DNA from: a bacterium
Lineage (GTDB): Bacteria; Bacillota; Clostridia; Oscillospirales; Oscillospiraceae
NCBI GenBank assembly: GCA_004560375.1
Contig: SFVC01000036.1
Coordinates: 1 to 25,117 of the forward strand
Direction: 5' to 3'
DNA length: 25,117 nt
Under the pieces are notes generated by a model. That model had not been told where the DNA came from and made no database searches. It saw nothing but the letters and a program-made list of their open reading frames with translations. Position 1 is the stretch's first letter. Every line of letters starts with the position of its first letter. Of this stretch, positions 1 through 8,050 are shown in pieces. A program made the position numbers and the translations under genes.

Positions 1-219
1 CAGGTGAGGCTTGATAAAGGTTCCATTGCCTTGAACCGAAAACACAACCTCTTTTTCCTTGAGCAGTTCCAAGGCCCGGCGGAGGGTGGAGCGAGCTACA
101 TTATATTTCTTCCGCAAAGTTTCTTCGTCAGGCAGTGGGGCGCTTTCCGGATATATCCCGCACTCAATATCCCGCAGGATCTGTTTGCTGATTTCGACAT
201 AAAGCGCATCGTTCTTCAT
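1..219 (-). CDS. GntR-family transcriptional regulator, N-terminal part (cut by window edge)
   Basis: The reverse strand encodes 73 residues starting MKNDALYVEISKQILRDI and running off the left edge. The segment has the GntR winged-helix layout: a first helix with the YVEISKQI pattern, then LPDEETLRKKYNVARSTLRRAL as recognition helices, then a wing ending GNGTFI. The start is ATG at 217-219 with an AGGAAAGGA ribosome binding site just upstream. The effector domain lies outside the window, so the subfamily (HutC, YtrA or other) cannot be told. The gene is divergent from the sugar operon beginning at 476, and the shared region contains an inverted repeat, so it is most simply the local repressor of that operon. 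DNA-binding domain assignment is firm; the regulated target is inference. Confidence 0.85.
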   Translation of the reverse strand, partial: MKNDALYVEISKQILRDIECGIYPESAPLPDEETLRKKYNVARSTLRRALELLKEKEVVFSVQGNGTFIKPHL

Positions 220-330
220 AGCGATCCTTTCCTACCCAGTGTATGGCTCAACTTTCGCCTATAGTTTAGCACACCCATCCATAAAAAACCAGGATTATTT
301 TCTATTCCAGAAATTCTCATACAAATTCCC

Positions 331-363
331 GCAGTTGTATACTTCACATAGGTATACAACTGC
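331..363. promoter_or_regulatory. Perfect 12-bp inverted repeat, candidate GntR operator
   Basis: The arms GCAGTTGTATAC (331-342) and GTATACAACTGC (352-363) are exact reverse complements separated by 9 nt. Each arm contains the palindrome GTATAC, and a third GTATAC occurs at 414-419 over the promoter -10 box. Symmetric GT..AC sites are the known style of GntR-family operators. The position between the divergent regulator and the sugar operon supports an operator; binding itself is inferred. Confidence 0.7.
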
Positions 364-391
364 ATCTATTTGGCCTAAATTCTCGAAAAAG

Positions 392-420
392 TGGACAGAA
401 AATTTATAAATATGTATACT
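392..420 (+). promoter_or_regulatory. Sigma-A-type promoter of the sugar operon
   Basis: A -35 box TGGACA (392-397) and a -10 box TATACT (415-420) are separated by exactly 17 nt. The start site would fall near 427, giving a 5' leader of about 50 nt before the kinase ATG at 476, which has GGAGG at 464-468. A GTATAC element at 414-419 overlaps the -10 box, so a regulator bound there would block polymerase directly. Confidence 0.75.
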
Positions 421-475
421 ATCAACAAAGGCAGCCAACCTGACGGTATAGATTTGCTTTGACGGAGGCGAAACC

Positions 476-1411
476 ATGAAGAAGTGGTATATCGGCGTAG
501 ACGGAGGCGGAACAAAGACTGCCGCGGCAATCTCCTTAGGGGACGGAACCCCTTGTTGGATTGCCAAGCGGAGCGGATGCTCCTACCAGGCGGTGGGAAT
601 TGAAGCGGCTGCCTTAACTATCGCGGAGAGTATGATGGAATGCTTGGCCTCCGTAGGCGCGCAGTTGGACGAGTGCGCTATGTGCTGCCTGGGCATCCCC
701 TGCTGCGGGGAAAATGCGGAGCAGGACGCGGCCATGGCTGCTGAACTGGAACGGCTCCTGGCTCCGGCCCCGCTGTATATCGTCAATGATGTGGAGGTTG
801 GTTGGGCCGGCGCCCTTGACTGTGGCCCTGGGATCCATATTGTGGCCGGAACCGGGGCCATCGCCTTTGGAAAAAATGCCAAAGGCGAGACCGCCCGGTG
901 CGGAGGCTGGGATGAGTTTTTCGGGGATGAGGGCTCCGCCTATTGGCTCGGGCGGGAGGCCATGAGCCTGTTTACCAAGCAGGCGGATGGACGGCTCCCA
1001 AGAGGCCCGCTCTATGGAATGGTCAAAAAGCAGCTTGCGTTCACGAAAGATATGGATTTTATAAAACTGATACGCAGCCGAATCGCCCCTCACCGCGATC
1101 AGGTCGCCGCCTTCCAAAGGATTGCCCTGGAGGCGGCGAGGGCCGGGGACGAGGCGGTGATCCATCTGTACGGAAGGGCCGCCCATGAACTTGCGCTGAT
1201 GGCCGACGCGTTGAAGCGCAAACTGTGTTTGCCCGGCCCGGTTAATGTCTCCTGTTCCGGTGGGGTATTCCACGCAGACGACTTGATCTTAAAGCCTCTG
1301 GCGGAGGAGCTGGCCGATTGCGGCTGTATTCTCCAAGCGCCGGTAAGAAGCACTTTGGAGGGTGCTCTTGCGCTGGCGATTCAGCACCACAAACAAAAGG
1401 AGGGTATATAA
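476..1411 (+). CDS. BadF/BadG-type sugar kinase (N-acetylhexosamine kinase-like)
   Basis: This 311-residue protein has the ASKHA-fold kinase signature of the BadF/BadG/BcrA family that includes N-acetylglucosamine kinases. Visible motifs are phosphate-1 GVDGGGTKT (7-15), an ND pair at 104-105 that fits the catalytic aspartate, phosphate-2 AGTGAIAFG (124-132), and GGWDEFFGDEGSAYWLG (143-159), which is typical of the hexosamine kinases. The first gene of the operon, it starts at ATG 476 behind GGAGG. It ends 3 nt before the isomerase gene, so the two are translationally coupled. It probably phosphorylates the sugar released by the GH4 enzyme in the cytosol. Whether the substrate is GalNAc, GlcNAc, galactosamine or galactose cannot be decided from sequence. 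Family is firm; substrate is open. Confidence 0.8.
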   Translation: MKKWYIGVDGGGTKTAAAISLGDGTPCWIAKRSGCSYQAVGIEAAALTIAESMMECLASVGAQLDECAMCCLGIPCCGENAEQDAAMAAELERLLAPAPLYIVNDVEVGWAGALDCGPGIHIVAGTGAIAFGKNAKGETARCGGWDEFFGDEGSAYWLGREAMSLFTKQADGRLPRGPLYGMVKKQLAFTKDMDFIKLIRSRIAPHRDQVAAFQRIALEAARAGDEAVIHLYGRAAHELALMADALKRKLCLPGPVNVSCSGGVFHADDLILKPLAEELADCGCILQAPVRSTLEGALALAIQHHKQKEGI

Positions 1412-1414
1412 GCG

Positions 1415-2470
1415 ATGTTCATTACCGAAGCCGAAATACTGGACACCCCGCAGGCCCTGGCCGCCACGGTTCAGTATTTTTCCAAGCAGAAGAGCAGCAT
1501 TGCGGAGTTCTTTGCCCGCAACCAGCAGCGAAAATTCACCATCCTGGGCTGCGGCTCCAGCTATATGCTGGCCAAAAGCGCCGCCGCCCTGTTCGATTCC
1601 TTTGCGGGCACCTCCGCCCGGGCCATCCCTGCGGGCGACTACATCCTTGACCCGGAGTTTTGGAAAGAAACGGTGCGGGGGAGTACTGTCATTGCCCTGT
1701 CCAGATCCGGCCTGACTTCGGAAATGGTGATGGCGGTAAAGCACATCCGGGAAACGTTTGCCTGCCCAACAATCTCCCTCACAGCGAAGGAGAGCAGCGA
1801 CCTGTCCGCCTTGAGTGACCTGGACATGGCCATGCCGTGGATTTATGACAACAGCGTTTGCCAAACCCGCACCGTCGCCAACCTTTACGCCGCCATTCTG
1901 CTGCTGGCGTCCGAGTACGCCGAGCTTCCTTCGCTCTGGGAGAGTGTGCTGGCAGCCGGGATCGAGGGCAACGCATTTCATCTGAAAAACCGCCCCGTCC
2001 TGGAGGACATTTCCGCCCAGAACTGGGACAATGCGGTGGTGTTGGCCGATGGCCCCGTCTGTGGCATTGCCGAGGAGGGCGCGCTGGCGTTCACCGAGAT
2101 TGCCATGCTCCCCGGCCGGTACTTCCATCTGCTGGACTACCGTCATGGCCCCATCGTGATCGGCGGGGAGCGGACGCTGACCCTGATGCTGCTGCGGCCT
2201 GGGGAGGATGTGCTCCAGGGGGCTATGGTTCGTGATGTGATCAGCCGCGGCGGAATTGTGGTTACGGTCTCTGACGCGGCGGAAAACCGCTATGGCGCCA
2301 ACGCCCACATTCAGATCAGCGGCATCGGAGCGTTTGCCGCCTGGGGCATCCCGTTTATCTACATTGTTCAGATGCTTGCCCTGCTGAAAGCGGTGGCTTT
2401 GGGCGGGAACCCGGATCAGCCCGCAGGGCTTGACCCGTATATTTCCCTTGCATCCTGCGGTGTTTCTTAA
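1415..2470 (+). CDS. SIS-domain sugar-phosphate isomerase/deaminase (AgaS-like)
   Basis: This 351-residue protein has two SIS domains in the GlmS-isomerase/AgaS/FrlB arrangement. The first phosphosugar loop reads LGCGSSY (44-50), followed by ALSRSGLTSEM near residue 94. The C-terminal signature GGNPDQPAGLDPYISL is characteristic of this group. AgaS-type enzymes convert galactosamine-6-phosphate to tagatose-6-phosphate with loss of ammonia, and relatives act on fructosamine or glucoselysine phosphates. The tagatose-bisphosphate aldolase genes in the same operon favour a product that feeds tagatose-6-phosphate. The start ATG at 1415 follows AAGGAGGG at the end of the kinase gene. The AgaS-type role is inferred from context, since SIS proteins are hard to separate by motif alone. 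Confidence 0.75.
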   Translation: MFITEAEILDTPQALAATVQYFSKQKSSIAEFFARNQQRKFTILGCGSSYMLAKSAAALFDSFAGTSARAIPAGDYILDPEFWKETVRGSTVIALSRSGLTSEMVMAVKHIRETFACPTISLTAKESSDLSALSDLDMAMPWIYDNSVCQTRTVANLYAAILLLASEYAELPSLWESVLAAGIEGNAFHLKNRPVLEDISAQNWDNAVVLADGPVCGIAEEGALAFTEIAMLPGRYFHLLDYRHGPIVIGGERTLTLMLLRPGEDVLQGAMVRDVISRGGIVVTVSDAAENRYGANAHIQISGIGAFAAWGIPFIYIVQMLALLKAVALGGNPDQPAGLDPYISLASCGVS

Positions 2471-2494
2471 AAATCGGTTGGCTGCCTGATTTTT
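2469..2494 (+). terminator. Possible weak terminator between isomerase and glycosidase genes
   Basis: A 9-bp stem (2469-2477 with 2486-2494, one G-U pair) has an 8-nt loop and is mostly A-T, with the T-run forming its 3' arm. It lies just after the isomerase stop in a 112-nt gap. A weak terminator here would lower expression of the downstream genes. I see no clear second promoter in the gap, so read-through must occur. Confidence 0.35.
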
Positions 2495-2582
2495 GATAAG
2501 AACACAGGGGAGACGGAGGGGATAACGGAAACACGATAGAAAAACAATCCAAAGCGTCAAACTAAAAAATGAGGTGACATAG

Positions 2583-3968
2583 ATGAACAAAATTACGTTC
2601 CTCGGCGCGGGAAGCACCGTATTTGCCAAGAATGTTTTGGGCGATTGCATGACAACGGACTGTCTGCGGGACTGGGAGTACGCCCTGTTCGACATTGATC
2701 CAAAGCGGTTGGAGGAATCCTACATGATGCTCTCCAACATCAACCGCAATTCCAACGGTGGTAAAGCCCGGATCGTGAAATATACCGACCGTTTGGAGGC
2801 CCTGCGGGGGGCCAAGTATGTCTGTAACGCCATTCAGGTGGGCGGCTACGATCCCTGCACCATCACCGACTTTGAGGTGCCCAAGAAATACGGCCTGCTC
2901 CAGACCATCGGCGACACCAACGGCATCGGCGGCATTTTCCGTGCGCTGCGTACCATCCCTGTCATGCTGGATTTTGCAAAGGATATGGAGCAGGTGTGCC
3001 CGGATGCGCTGTTCATCAACTATACCAACCCCATGTCTATGCTGACCCTGGCCATGAACCGGGCTACCCCCATCCAGACCATCGGTTTGTGCCATTCCCA
3101 CCAGGAATGTGTGCCCATGCTGCTGGGACGGCTGGGGCTGCCCAAGGATGGGGTGAATTATCGGATTGCCGGTATCAATCACATGGCATGGCTTTTGGAA
3201 ATTACCCGCCACGGTGAGGACTACTACCCCGAGATCAAGCAGCGAGCCCTGACCGGCCCTATCCTCGACCCATTGGCTGAAATGGCTGTGCTATACCCGG
3301 AGTACGCCGAAATACTGGGCGCCAGAACACCTGAGGAGCATACTCCCGAGGATCACGATGATATGGTGCGCTTTGAAATGATGAAGCAGTTCGGTTACTA
3401 TATCACCGAATCCAGTGAACACAGCTCCGAATATTACCCCTACTTCATCAAAAAAGGACACCCGGAGCTGATTGACCGCTATAACATCCCCCTGGACGAA
3501 TATCCCCGCCGCTGCCGCCTTCAAATTAAAATGTGGGAGGAGCAGGCGAAAAAGCTGGTTCACAATGAGGAACTGACCCATAAGCGTAGCCACGAATACG
3601 CCGCCAGCATTATCGAGGCGCTGGAAACCGGCAAGCCCTTTTCCTTCGGCGGTAATGTAATGAACACCGGCTTGATTGACAATCTACCCGCTGACTGCTG
3701 TGTGGAGGTCACCTGCCTGGCCAATGAGGGCGGCATCCAGCCCTGCCACATTGGGGCGCTGCCCCACCAGCTTGCCGCGCTGAATATGCGCCAGATCAGC
3801 GTCCACCAACTCACTGTGGACGCCGCCCTGTCGGGCCGGAAGGATGATATCTATCAGGCCGCCTTGCTTGATCCGCATGCCTCCGCCGAACTGACCATCG
3901 ACGAAATCCGAGCCTTGGTGGATGAGCTGATCGAGGCCCACGGGGATTGGCTGCCCAAGTACCACTAA
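2583..3968 (+). CDS. melA: Family GH4 alpha-galactosidase-type glycosidase (MelA-like)
   Basis: This 461-residue protein matches the GH4 family, which hydrolyses glycosides by an NAD+- and Mn2+-dependent oxidation-elimination mechanism in the cytosol. Seen are the NAD-binding loop GAGSTVF (8-14), the DIDP stretch (37-40), NYTNPM (146-151), the metal-ligand motif CHSH (C170, H171) and GINHMAWLLE with H200. CHS is the motif of alpha-galactosidase/glucuronidase members rather than the CN(V/I)P motif of phospho-glycosidases, so it should act on an unphosphorylated substrate. That agrees with the neighbouring symporter, because no PTS is present. The start ATG follows GAGGTG at 2571-2576. An N-acetylgalactosaminidase activity is possible given the hexosamine-type kinase and isomerase upstream. 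Confidence 0.85.
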   Translation: MNKITFLGAGSTVFAKNVLGDCMTTDCLRDWEYALFDIDPKRLEESYMMLSNINRNSNGGKARIVKYTDRLEALRGAKYVCNAIQVGGYDPCTITDFEVPKKYGLLQTIGDTNGIGGIFRALRTIPVMLDFAKDMEQVCPDALFINYTNPMSMLTLAMNRATPIQTIGLCHSHQECVPMLLGRLGLPKDGVNYRIAGINHMAWLLEITRHGEDYYPEIKQRALTGPILDPLAEMAVLYPEYAEILGARTPEEHTPEDHDDMVRFEMMKQFGYYITESSEHSSEYYPYFIKKGHPELIDRYNIPLDEYPRRCRLQIKMWEEQAKKLVHNEELTHKRSHEYAASIIEALETGKPFSFGGNVMNTGLIDNLPADCCVEVTCLANEGGIQPCHIGALPHQLAALNMRQISVHQLTVDAALSGRKDDIYQAALLDPHASAELTIDEIRALVDELIEAHGDWLPKYH

Positions 3969-3990
3969 CAAAGAAAGAGGAGGAGAGATC

Positions 3991-5379
3991 ATGACAGAAG
4001 AAGTGAAAAGCACCCCCCAAAAAGAAGAACCCAAACTATGCACCACGAAGGAAAAGTTGGGCCACGCCATTGGTGTGCTGGGGCACGATTCCGCATATAC
4101 CCTGTGGGGTACGTGGGCACAGCCCTTTATGACCGATATCCTGCAGCTTCCGTTGGCCTTTATTACTGCCCTTATGGCCGGAGGACGGATTTTCGACGCT
4201 GTCACGGATATTTCCATGGGCGTCATTGCTGACCGCACCAAAAGCAAATGGGGGCGGTTCCGGCCTTGGATCCTGCGCGCAGGCCCCCTGTTCTGCCTGT
4301 GTATGGCGCTCAGTTTCATTAAGCCCCCCTTTGGAACTGTTGGCACCTGCATTTTTGCCGGGATCATGTTTATCCTGACCGGCAGTGTCATTTTCACCGC
4401 TGTGGACATCCCGTTCTGGTCTCTACCTGCCGCTATGACCAGCAATACGAAGGAGCGGGACAGTATCATCGGCACCACTACCACCTTTTCCAATCTGATC
4501 GTAGGCGTCATTGGCTTTGCAATGCCAATTACCCTGTCGGCATTGGGTGAGACCGAGTGGACATCCTATTTTACCATTGCGGCTGTTGTTGCCGTGTTCG
4601 CTGCTGTGATGTATCTCATCAGCTTTAAGAATACGAAGGAGCACGTAATTCCGGATGATTCGGAAAAGTTCAGCCTGAAGCTGGCGCTGAAAAACATTTT
4701 TACCAATCAGCCCCTGCTCTGTGTACAACTGTCAAACCTGGGTTTCCTGTTAGGCATGGTAATGAAAGGCGGCCTGAATTACTTCTATTTCAGGTATAAT
4801 GTGGGCGATTTGAGCCTCATGGCCATTCCCAGCCTGATTGGCATGGTCGCACAGGTGCTCGGTGCGATTCTGTTCACCGTCTTGTCCAAGCGGATCGGCA
4901 AAAAGGCTTGTATGTACGGCGGCGTGATCATACTGTCCATTACTCACGCAGTTCTGTACTTTGCTGGTTGGAGCAATATTATTGTGATTTTTGTCTGTGC
5001 TGCGTTCTCCTCCACTGCCTTGGGTGCGCTGATTGTCTGCGTCAACGCCATGATGGCGGACACCATCGAGTACGGCGAGTGGAAAACCGGCCAGCGCAAC
5101 GAGGCCATGATCACCTCTACCCGTTGCTTTGTCACCAAATGCGTGATGGCCGCCTCTGTCATTATTGTGAACATCACGATTGGTGTTACCGGCTACGTCC
5201 AGGGTGCGGCGGAGCAGTCTGCCAATGTGGTAAACGCCATCCATACGATGTATTCCCTGGGAACTGCCGGCGTGGTGATTCTGGGCGTGATCCCCATGTT
5301 CTTCTACAAGCTCACCGAGAAGCGTCACGCCGAGATCATGGAGGAGCTGGCCGCCCGCAAGGCTCAAAAGAAAGACTAA
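3991..5379 (+). CDS. GPH-family sugar:cation symporter (MelB-like)
   Basis: This 462-residue membrane protein of about 12 helices belongs to the glycoside-pentoside-hexuronide symporters of the major facilitator superfamily. Diagnostic features are FDAVTD (68-73), whose two aspartates align with the cation-site acids of MelB, the loop DRTKSKWGRFRPW (81-93), and the second-half motif ADTIEYGEWKTGQRNEA (356-372). It would import the glycoside driven by Na+, H+ or Li+ and hand it intact to the GH4 enzyme encoded just upstream. The ATG at 3991 is preceded by GAGGAGGAG. The N-terminal about 20 residues are hydrophilic and charged, as is the C-terminal tail. The exact sugar is unknown; an alpha-galactoside such as melibiose is the simplest reading. 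Confidence 0.88.
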   Translation: MTEEVKSTPQKEEPKLCTTKEKLGHAIGVLGHDSAYTLWGTWAQPFMTDILQLPLAFITALMAGGRIFDAVTDISMGVIADRTKSKWGRFRPWILRAGPLFCLCMALSFIKPPFGTVGTCIFAGIMFILTGSVIFTAVDIPFWSLPAAMTSNTKERDSIIGTTTTFSNLIVGVIGFAMPITLSALGETEWTSYFTIAAVVAVFAAVMYLISFKNTKEHVIPDDSEKFSLKLALKNIFTNQPLLCVQLSNLGFLLGMVMKGGLNYFYFRYNVGDLSLMAIPSLIGMVAQVLGAILFTVLSKRIGKKACMYGGVIILSITHAVLYFAGWSNIIVIFVCAAFSSTALGALIVCVNAMMADTIEYGEWKTGQRNEAMITSTRCFVTKCVMAASVIIVNITIGVTGYVQGAAEQSANVVNAIHTMYSLGTAGVVILGVIPMFFYKLTEKRHAEIMEELAARKAQKKD

Positions 5380-5410
5380 TCAATCGTTTCCCCATCGTTC
5401 CGTATACCAA

Positions 5411-5446
5411 AGGAGCGCCCGGCGGTGTACTGCCGGGCGCTCTCCT
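5411..5446 (+). terminator. Strong GC-rich hairpin between symporter and aldolase genes
   Basis: A 9-bp perfect stem GCGCCCGGC / GCCGGGCGC (5415-5423 with 5432-5440) with an 8-nt loop is extended by AGGA/TCCT across a 2-nt bulge. No long T-run follows, so it may be a leaky terminator or an mRNA-stabilising or processing element that sets different levels for the genes on each side. Confidence 0.5.
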
Positions 5447-5470
5447 ATTCCAAGAAAGGCAAGGGACGCC

Positions 5471-6784
5471 ATGAACGTTGAAGTACAAAATCCCATTCTT
5501 ACCCTTCTGCGAAGCCGCGGCCAAGAGGGGGTGAGCGGGCTCTACTCCTGTTGCAGCGCCAACGAATACGTAATCCGGGCCGCCCTGCGCCGGGCAAAGT
5601 CATCTGGGACTGTGGCGCTGGTAGAGGCCACTGCCAACCAGGTAAACCAGGACGGCGGCTACACCGGCATGACCCCCGCGGAGTTCCGCCGGTTTCTGGA
5701 GCGGCTGGCACAGGAAGAACACTTCCCATCGGAAAAGCTGCTGTGCGGCGGCGATCACCTGGGCCCCCTCACATGGCAGCATCTTCCCGAGGTGGAGGCC
5801 ATGACCCATGCGGAAGAACTGATCCGGGCCTACGTGCTGGCGGGCTTTTCCAAGATACATATTGACACCAGTATGCGGGTGGCGGACGATGATCCCAATG
5901 CGCGGCTGTCCGACGCCGTGATCGCCCGCCGTGGGGCACGGCTGTGCCGGGCGGCGGAGGACGCCTTTGGCCAATACCGGGCAGATCATCCCCGGGCCCC
6001 GGCCCCCGTCTATGTTATCGGAAGCGAGGTACCCATACCCGGCGGAGCCCGGGAGAACGAGAGCAGCGTGGCCGTCACCGCCCCGGAGGACAGCGAAGCC
6101 ACACTGAATGAGTTCCGGCGGGCCTTTGCCGCCCAGGGGCTGGAGGAAACGTGGGATCGCGTGGTAGCGCTGGTGGTACAGCCCGGCGTAGAGTTTGCCG
6201 ACGAGAGCGTGATCCCCTATGACCGTCCCGCCGCCCGCGCCTTGATGTCAACCTTGAAGAACCATCCCGGTCTGGTTTTTGAGGGCCACTCCACTGACTA
6301 CCAGCCCCGGCAGTGCCTGCGGGAGATGGTGGAGGACGGCATCGCCATTTTGAAGGTCGGCCCCGCCCTGACCTTTGCTCTGCGGGAAGGGCTGTTCGCG
6401 CTGGAACAGATCGAGCGGGAGCTCTACCAGGTCAACGACTTTCCCCGTTCCCAGTTCCGGGCTGTTTTGGAGCAGGCCATGCTGGAGGATCAGGGCCAAT
6501 GGGCCAAGTATTACCACGGCACGCTGCCTCAGAGACGCTATGCCCGGGCGTTCAGCTACTCTGACCGGGCCCGCTATTATTTGACCAACCCCAAGGTGCA
6601 TGGGGCCATCCGAACGCTTCTTTCCAACCTGGACAGCGCGGGAATTCCTATGGCTCTGCTCAGCCAATATATGCCGGTTCAATACGCCAGAGCTCACGCC
6701 GGAAGGCTGTGCCCGAAGGCTGCTGATCTGCTCATTGACCGGGTGGGGGACTGTATCGACGATTATCTGTATGCCATTGCGTAA
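5471..6784 (+). CDS. gatZ: Tagatose-bisphosphate aldolase accessory subunit (GatZ/KbaZ family)
   Basis: This 437-residue protein is the full length of the GatZ/KbaZ family. These are non-catalytic subunits with an aldolase-like barrel that stabilise and activate the GatY/KbaY catalytic subunit. Recognisable motifs include EATANQVNQDGGYTGMTP (52-69), GGDHLGPL (93-100), KIHIDTSM (128-135) and FEGHSTDYQ near residue 270. The gene lies 91 nt after the symporter and 31 nt before the catalytic subunit, matching the functional pairing. The ATG at 5471 follows AAAGG with short spacing. The tagatose-bisphosphate role is known for the family. That this operon processes tagatose 1,6-bisphosphate is inferred from the gene pair. 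Confidence 0.88.
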   Translation: MNVEVQNPILTLLRSRGQEGVSGLYSCCSANEYVIRAALRRAKSSGTVALVEATANQVNQDGGYTGMTPAEFRRFLERLAQEEHFPSEKLLCGGDHLGPLTWQHLPEVEAMTHAEELIRAYVLAGFSKIHIDTSMRVADDDPNARLSDAVIARRGARLCRAAEDAFGQYRADHPRAPAPVYVIGSEVPIPGGARENESSVAVTAPEDSEATLNEFRRAFAAQGLEETWDRVVALVVQPGVEFADESVIPYDRPAARALMSTLKNHPGLVFEGHSTDYQPRQCLREMVEDGIAILKVGPALTFALREGLFALEQIERELYQVNDFPRSQFRAVLEQAMLEDQGQWAKYYHGTLPQRRYARAFSYSDRARYYLTNPKVHGAIRTLLSNLDSAGIPMALLSQYMPVQYARAHAGRLCPKAADLLIDRVGDCIDDYLYAIA

Positions 6785-6815
6785 CTGGAAAAAGGTTTGA
6801 ATGGGAGGGAAAATC

Positions 6816-7688
6816 ATGCCATTGGTAAACAGCCGTGAACTCTTAAAGGATGCCCAGCGGCATTGCTATGCTGTGGGCGCGTTCAACGTAGAAAATATGG
6901 AGATGATGCAGGCGGTGGTGGCGGCGGCCCAGGCAGAGGGCGCGCCGGTGATTCTTCAGACTACGCCATCCACTTTAAGATATGCCGACACCGCCACGTT
7001 TGCGGCCATGGCCCAGGCCGTAGCCGGGGAAGCTGCCGTCCCCGTCGCTATCCATCTGGATCACGGCGACAGCGTTGACTTGTGCACACAGGCCATAGAG
7101 GACGGATATACTTCCGTCATGATCGACGGCTCCAAAATGCCGCTGGTAGAAAACGTCGCTTTGGTGCAGCAGGTGGTTCGACGAGCCGGAGAAGCGCCCC
7201 TTCGCCCCTGTGTGGAGGCGGAGCTGGGCCGGCTGGGTGGGAAAGAGGACAGCTTGGAAGTCAATGCCGGAGAGGATATCTACACCGATCCGGAGGAGGC
7301 TGCGGCTTTTGTGGCGCAGACCGGAATCGACGCTCTGGCGGTGGCAATCGGCACCGCCCACGGTTTCTACAAGGGAACGCCGAAGCTGGATTTTGAACGA
7401 CTGGCCCAGATCCGGGACGCGGTGCCGGTTCCGCTGGTTCTTCATGGCACCTCAGGCGTGTTGGATAGGGATGTGCAACGGGCCATCTCCTTGGGGGTGT
7501 GTAAGGTTAATTTTGCCACAGAGCTGCGGGCGGCTTATACTCAGGCAGTGCGTCAGGCCCTTGCGGGTGATCCCGGCTTATATGATCCCAAAAAATTTGG
7601 CGGGCCGGGCCGGGATGCCGTTAACAAGCTGGTTCGCCACCGCATTGAGATTTGCGGGGCCAGCAGCCATAGGCATAAGGCGCCATAG
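6816..7688 (+). CDS. gatY: Class II tagatose-bisphosphate aldolase catalytic subunit (GatY/KbaY)
   Basis: This zinc-dependent aldolase cleaves tagatose 1,6-bisphosphate to glyceraldehyde-3-phosphate and dihydroxyacetone phosphate. From the chosen start it has 290 residues. Key residues are visible: catalytic D82 and zinc ligand H83 in HLDHG (80-84), VEAELG near 133, H182 in GTAHG, and H210 in LHGTSG, positions very close to those known in E. coli GatY. An in-frame ATG at 6801 lies five codons upstream, but GGGAGGGA (6803-6810) is ideally placed for ATG 6816 and overlaps the upstream codon, so 6816 is preferred. It is the last gene of the operon. Class II fructose-bisphosphate aldolases are close relatives, but the preceding gatZ decides the call. 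Confidence 0.88.
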   Translation: MPLVNSRELLKDAQRHCYAVGAFNVENMEMMQAVVAAAQAEGAPVILQTTPSTLRYADTATFAAMAQAVAGEAAVPVAIHLDHGDSVDLCTQAIEDGYTSVMIDGSKMPLVENVALVQQVVRRAGEAPLRPCVEAELGRLGGKEDSLEVNAGEDIYTDPEEAAAFVAQTGIDALAVAIGTAHGFYKGTPKLDFERLAQIRDAVPVPLVLHGTSGVLDRDVQRAISLGVCKVNFATELRAAYTQAVRQALAGDPGLYDPKKFGGPGRDAVNKLVRHRIEICGASSHRHKAP

Positions 7689-8050
7689 CTTACTGCCTGT
7701 AGTTCGCAATGGGCAAAATGCAAGTGGTGGGTAGGGTGACCCAGATTTTGACCCAGAACAGGAAAAGGGGCCTATGACCTAAATGGCAGCAATCGTGGCG
7801 CAGCAGAAAGCGTGGGAAAGATTTGAACCGCTATTTTTCAAACAACGCCAAACAACTTCTGCTTTTAATGTTTTTGACGTAATTACACATATCGTTACCT
7901 GTTTTATAAGTATTAGCGGTGGGAATAAGCCTTAAGATATAAAAATGAGTACAATAGTCAAACAATTGGAAACTGGACAACCTTTGAAAGCGGTGATAAA
8001 ATAATAATAAATCACGAAAAAATGGCACAAAAGGCAAAGGAGATCCAACT
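7689..8050. other. Intergenic region between sugar operon and van-type locus
   Basis: This is AT-richer than its surroundings and holds no convincing gene. A 76-residue minus-strand open frame (7831-8061) has no ribosome binding site or recognisable content. No clear terminator for the sugar operon is visible. A near-duplicate GACCCAGA occurs twice around 7737-7761. The only firm signal is the promoter at 7974-8002. Confidence 0.5.
7974..8002 (+). promoter_or_regulatory. Candidate promoter of the vanRS-like genes
   Basis: TGGACA (7974-7979) and TAAAAT (7997-8002) are spaced by 17 nt. Transcription would start near 8009, ahead of the leader ORF at 8051 and the response regulator at 8185. The AT-rich downstream stretch fits an unstructured leader. 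Confidence 0.55.

Noticed and set aside
4..264. 86-residue plus-strand frame at the left edge
   Set aside because: The opposite strand encodes a clear GntR winged-helix domain with a proper ribosome binding site.
1289..2695. 468-codon minus-strand open frame opposite the SIS isomerase
   Set aside because: Low-complexity antisense translation spanning two real genes and an intergenic region, without family features.
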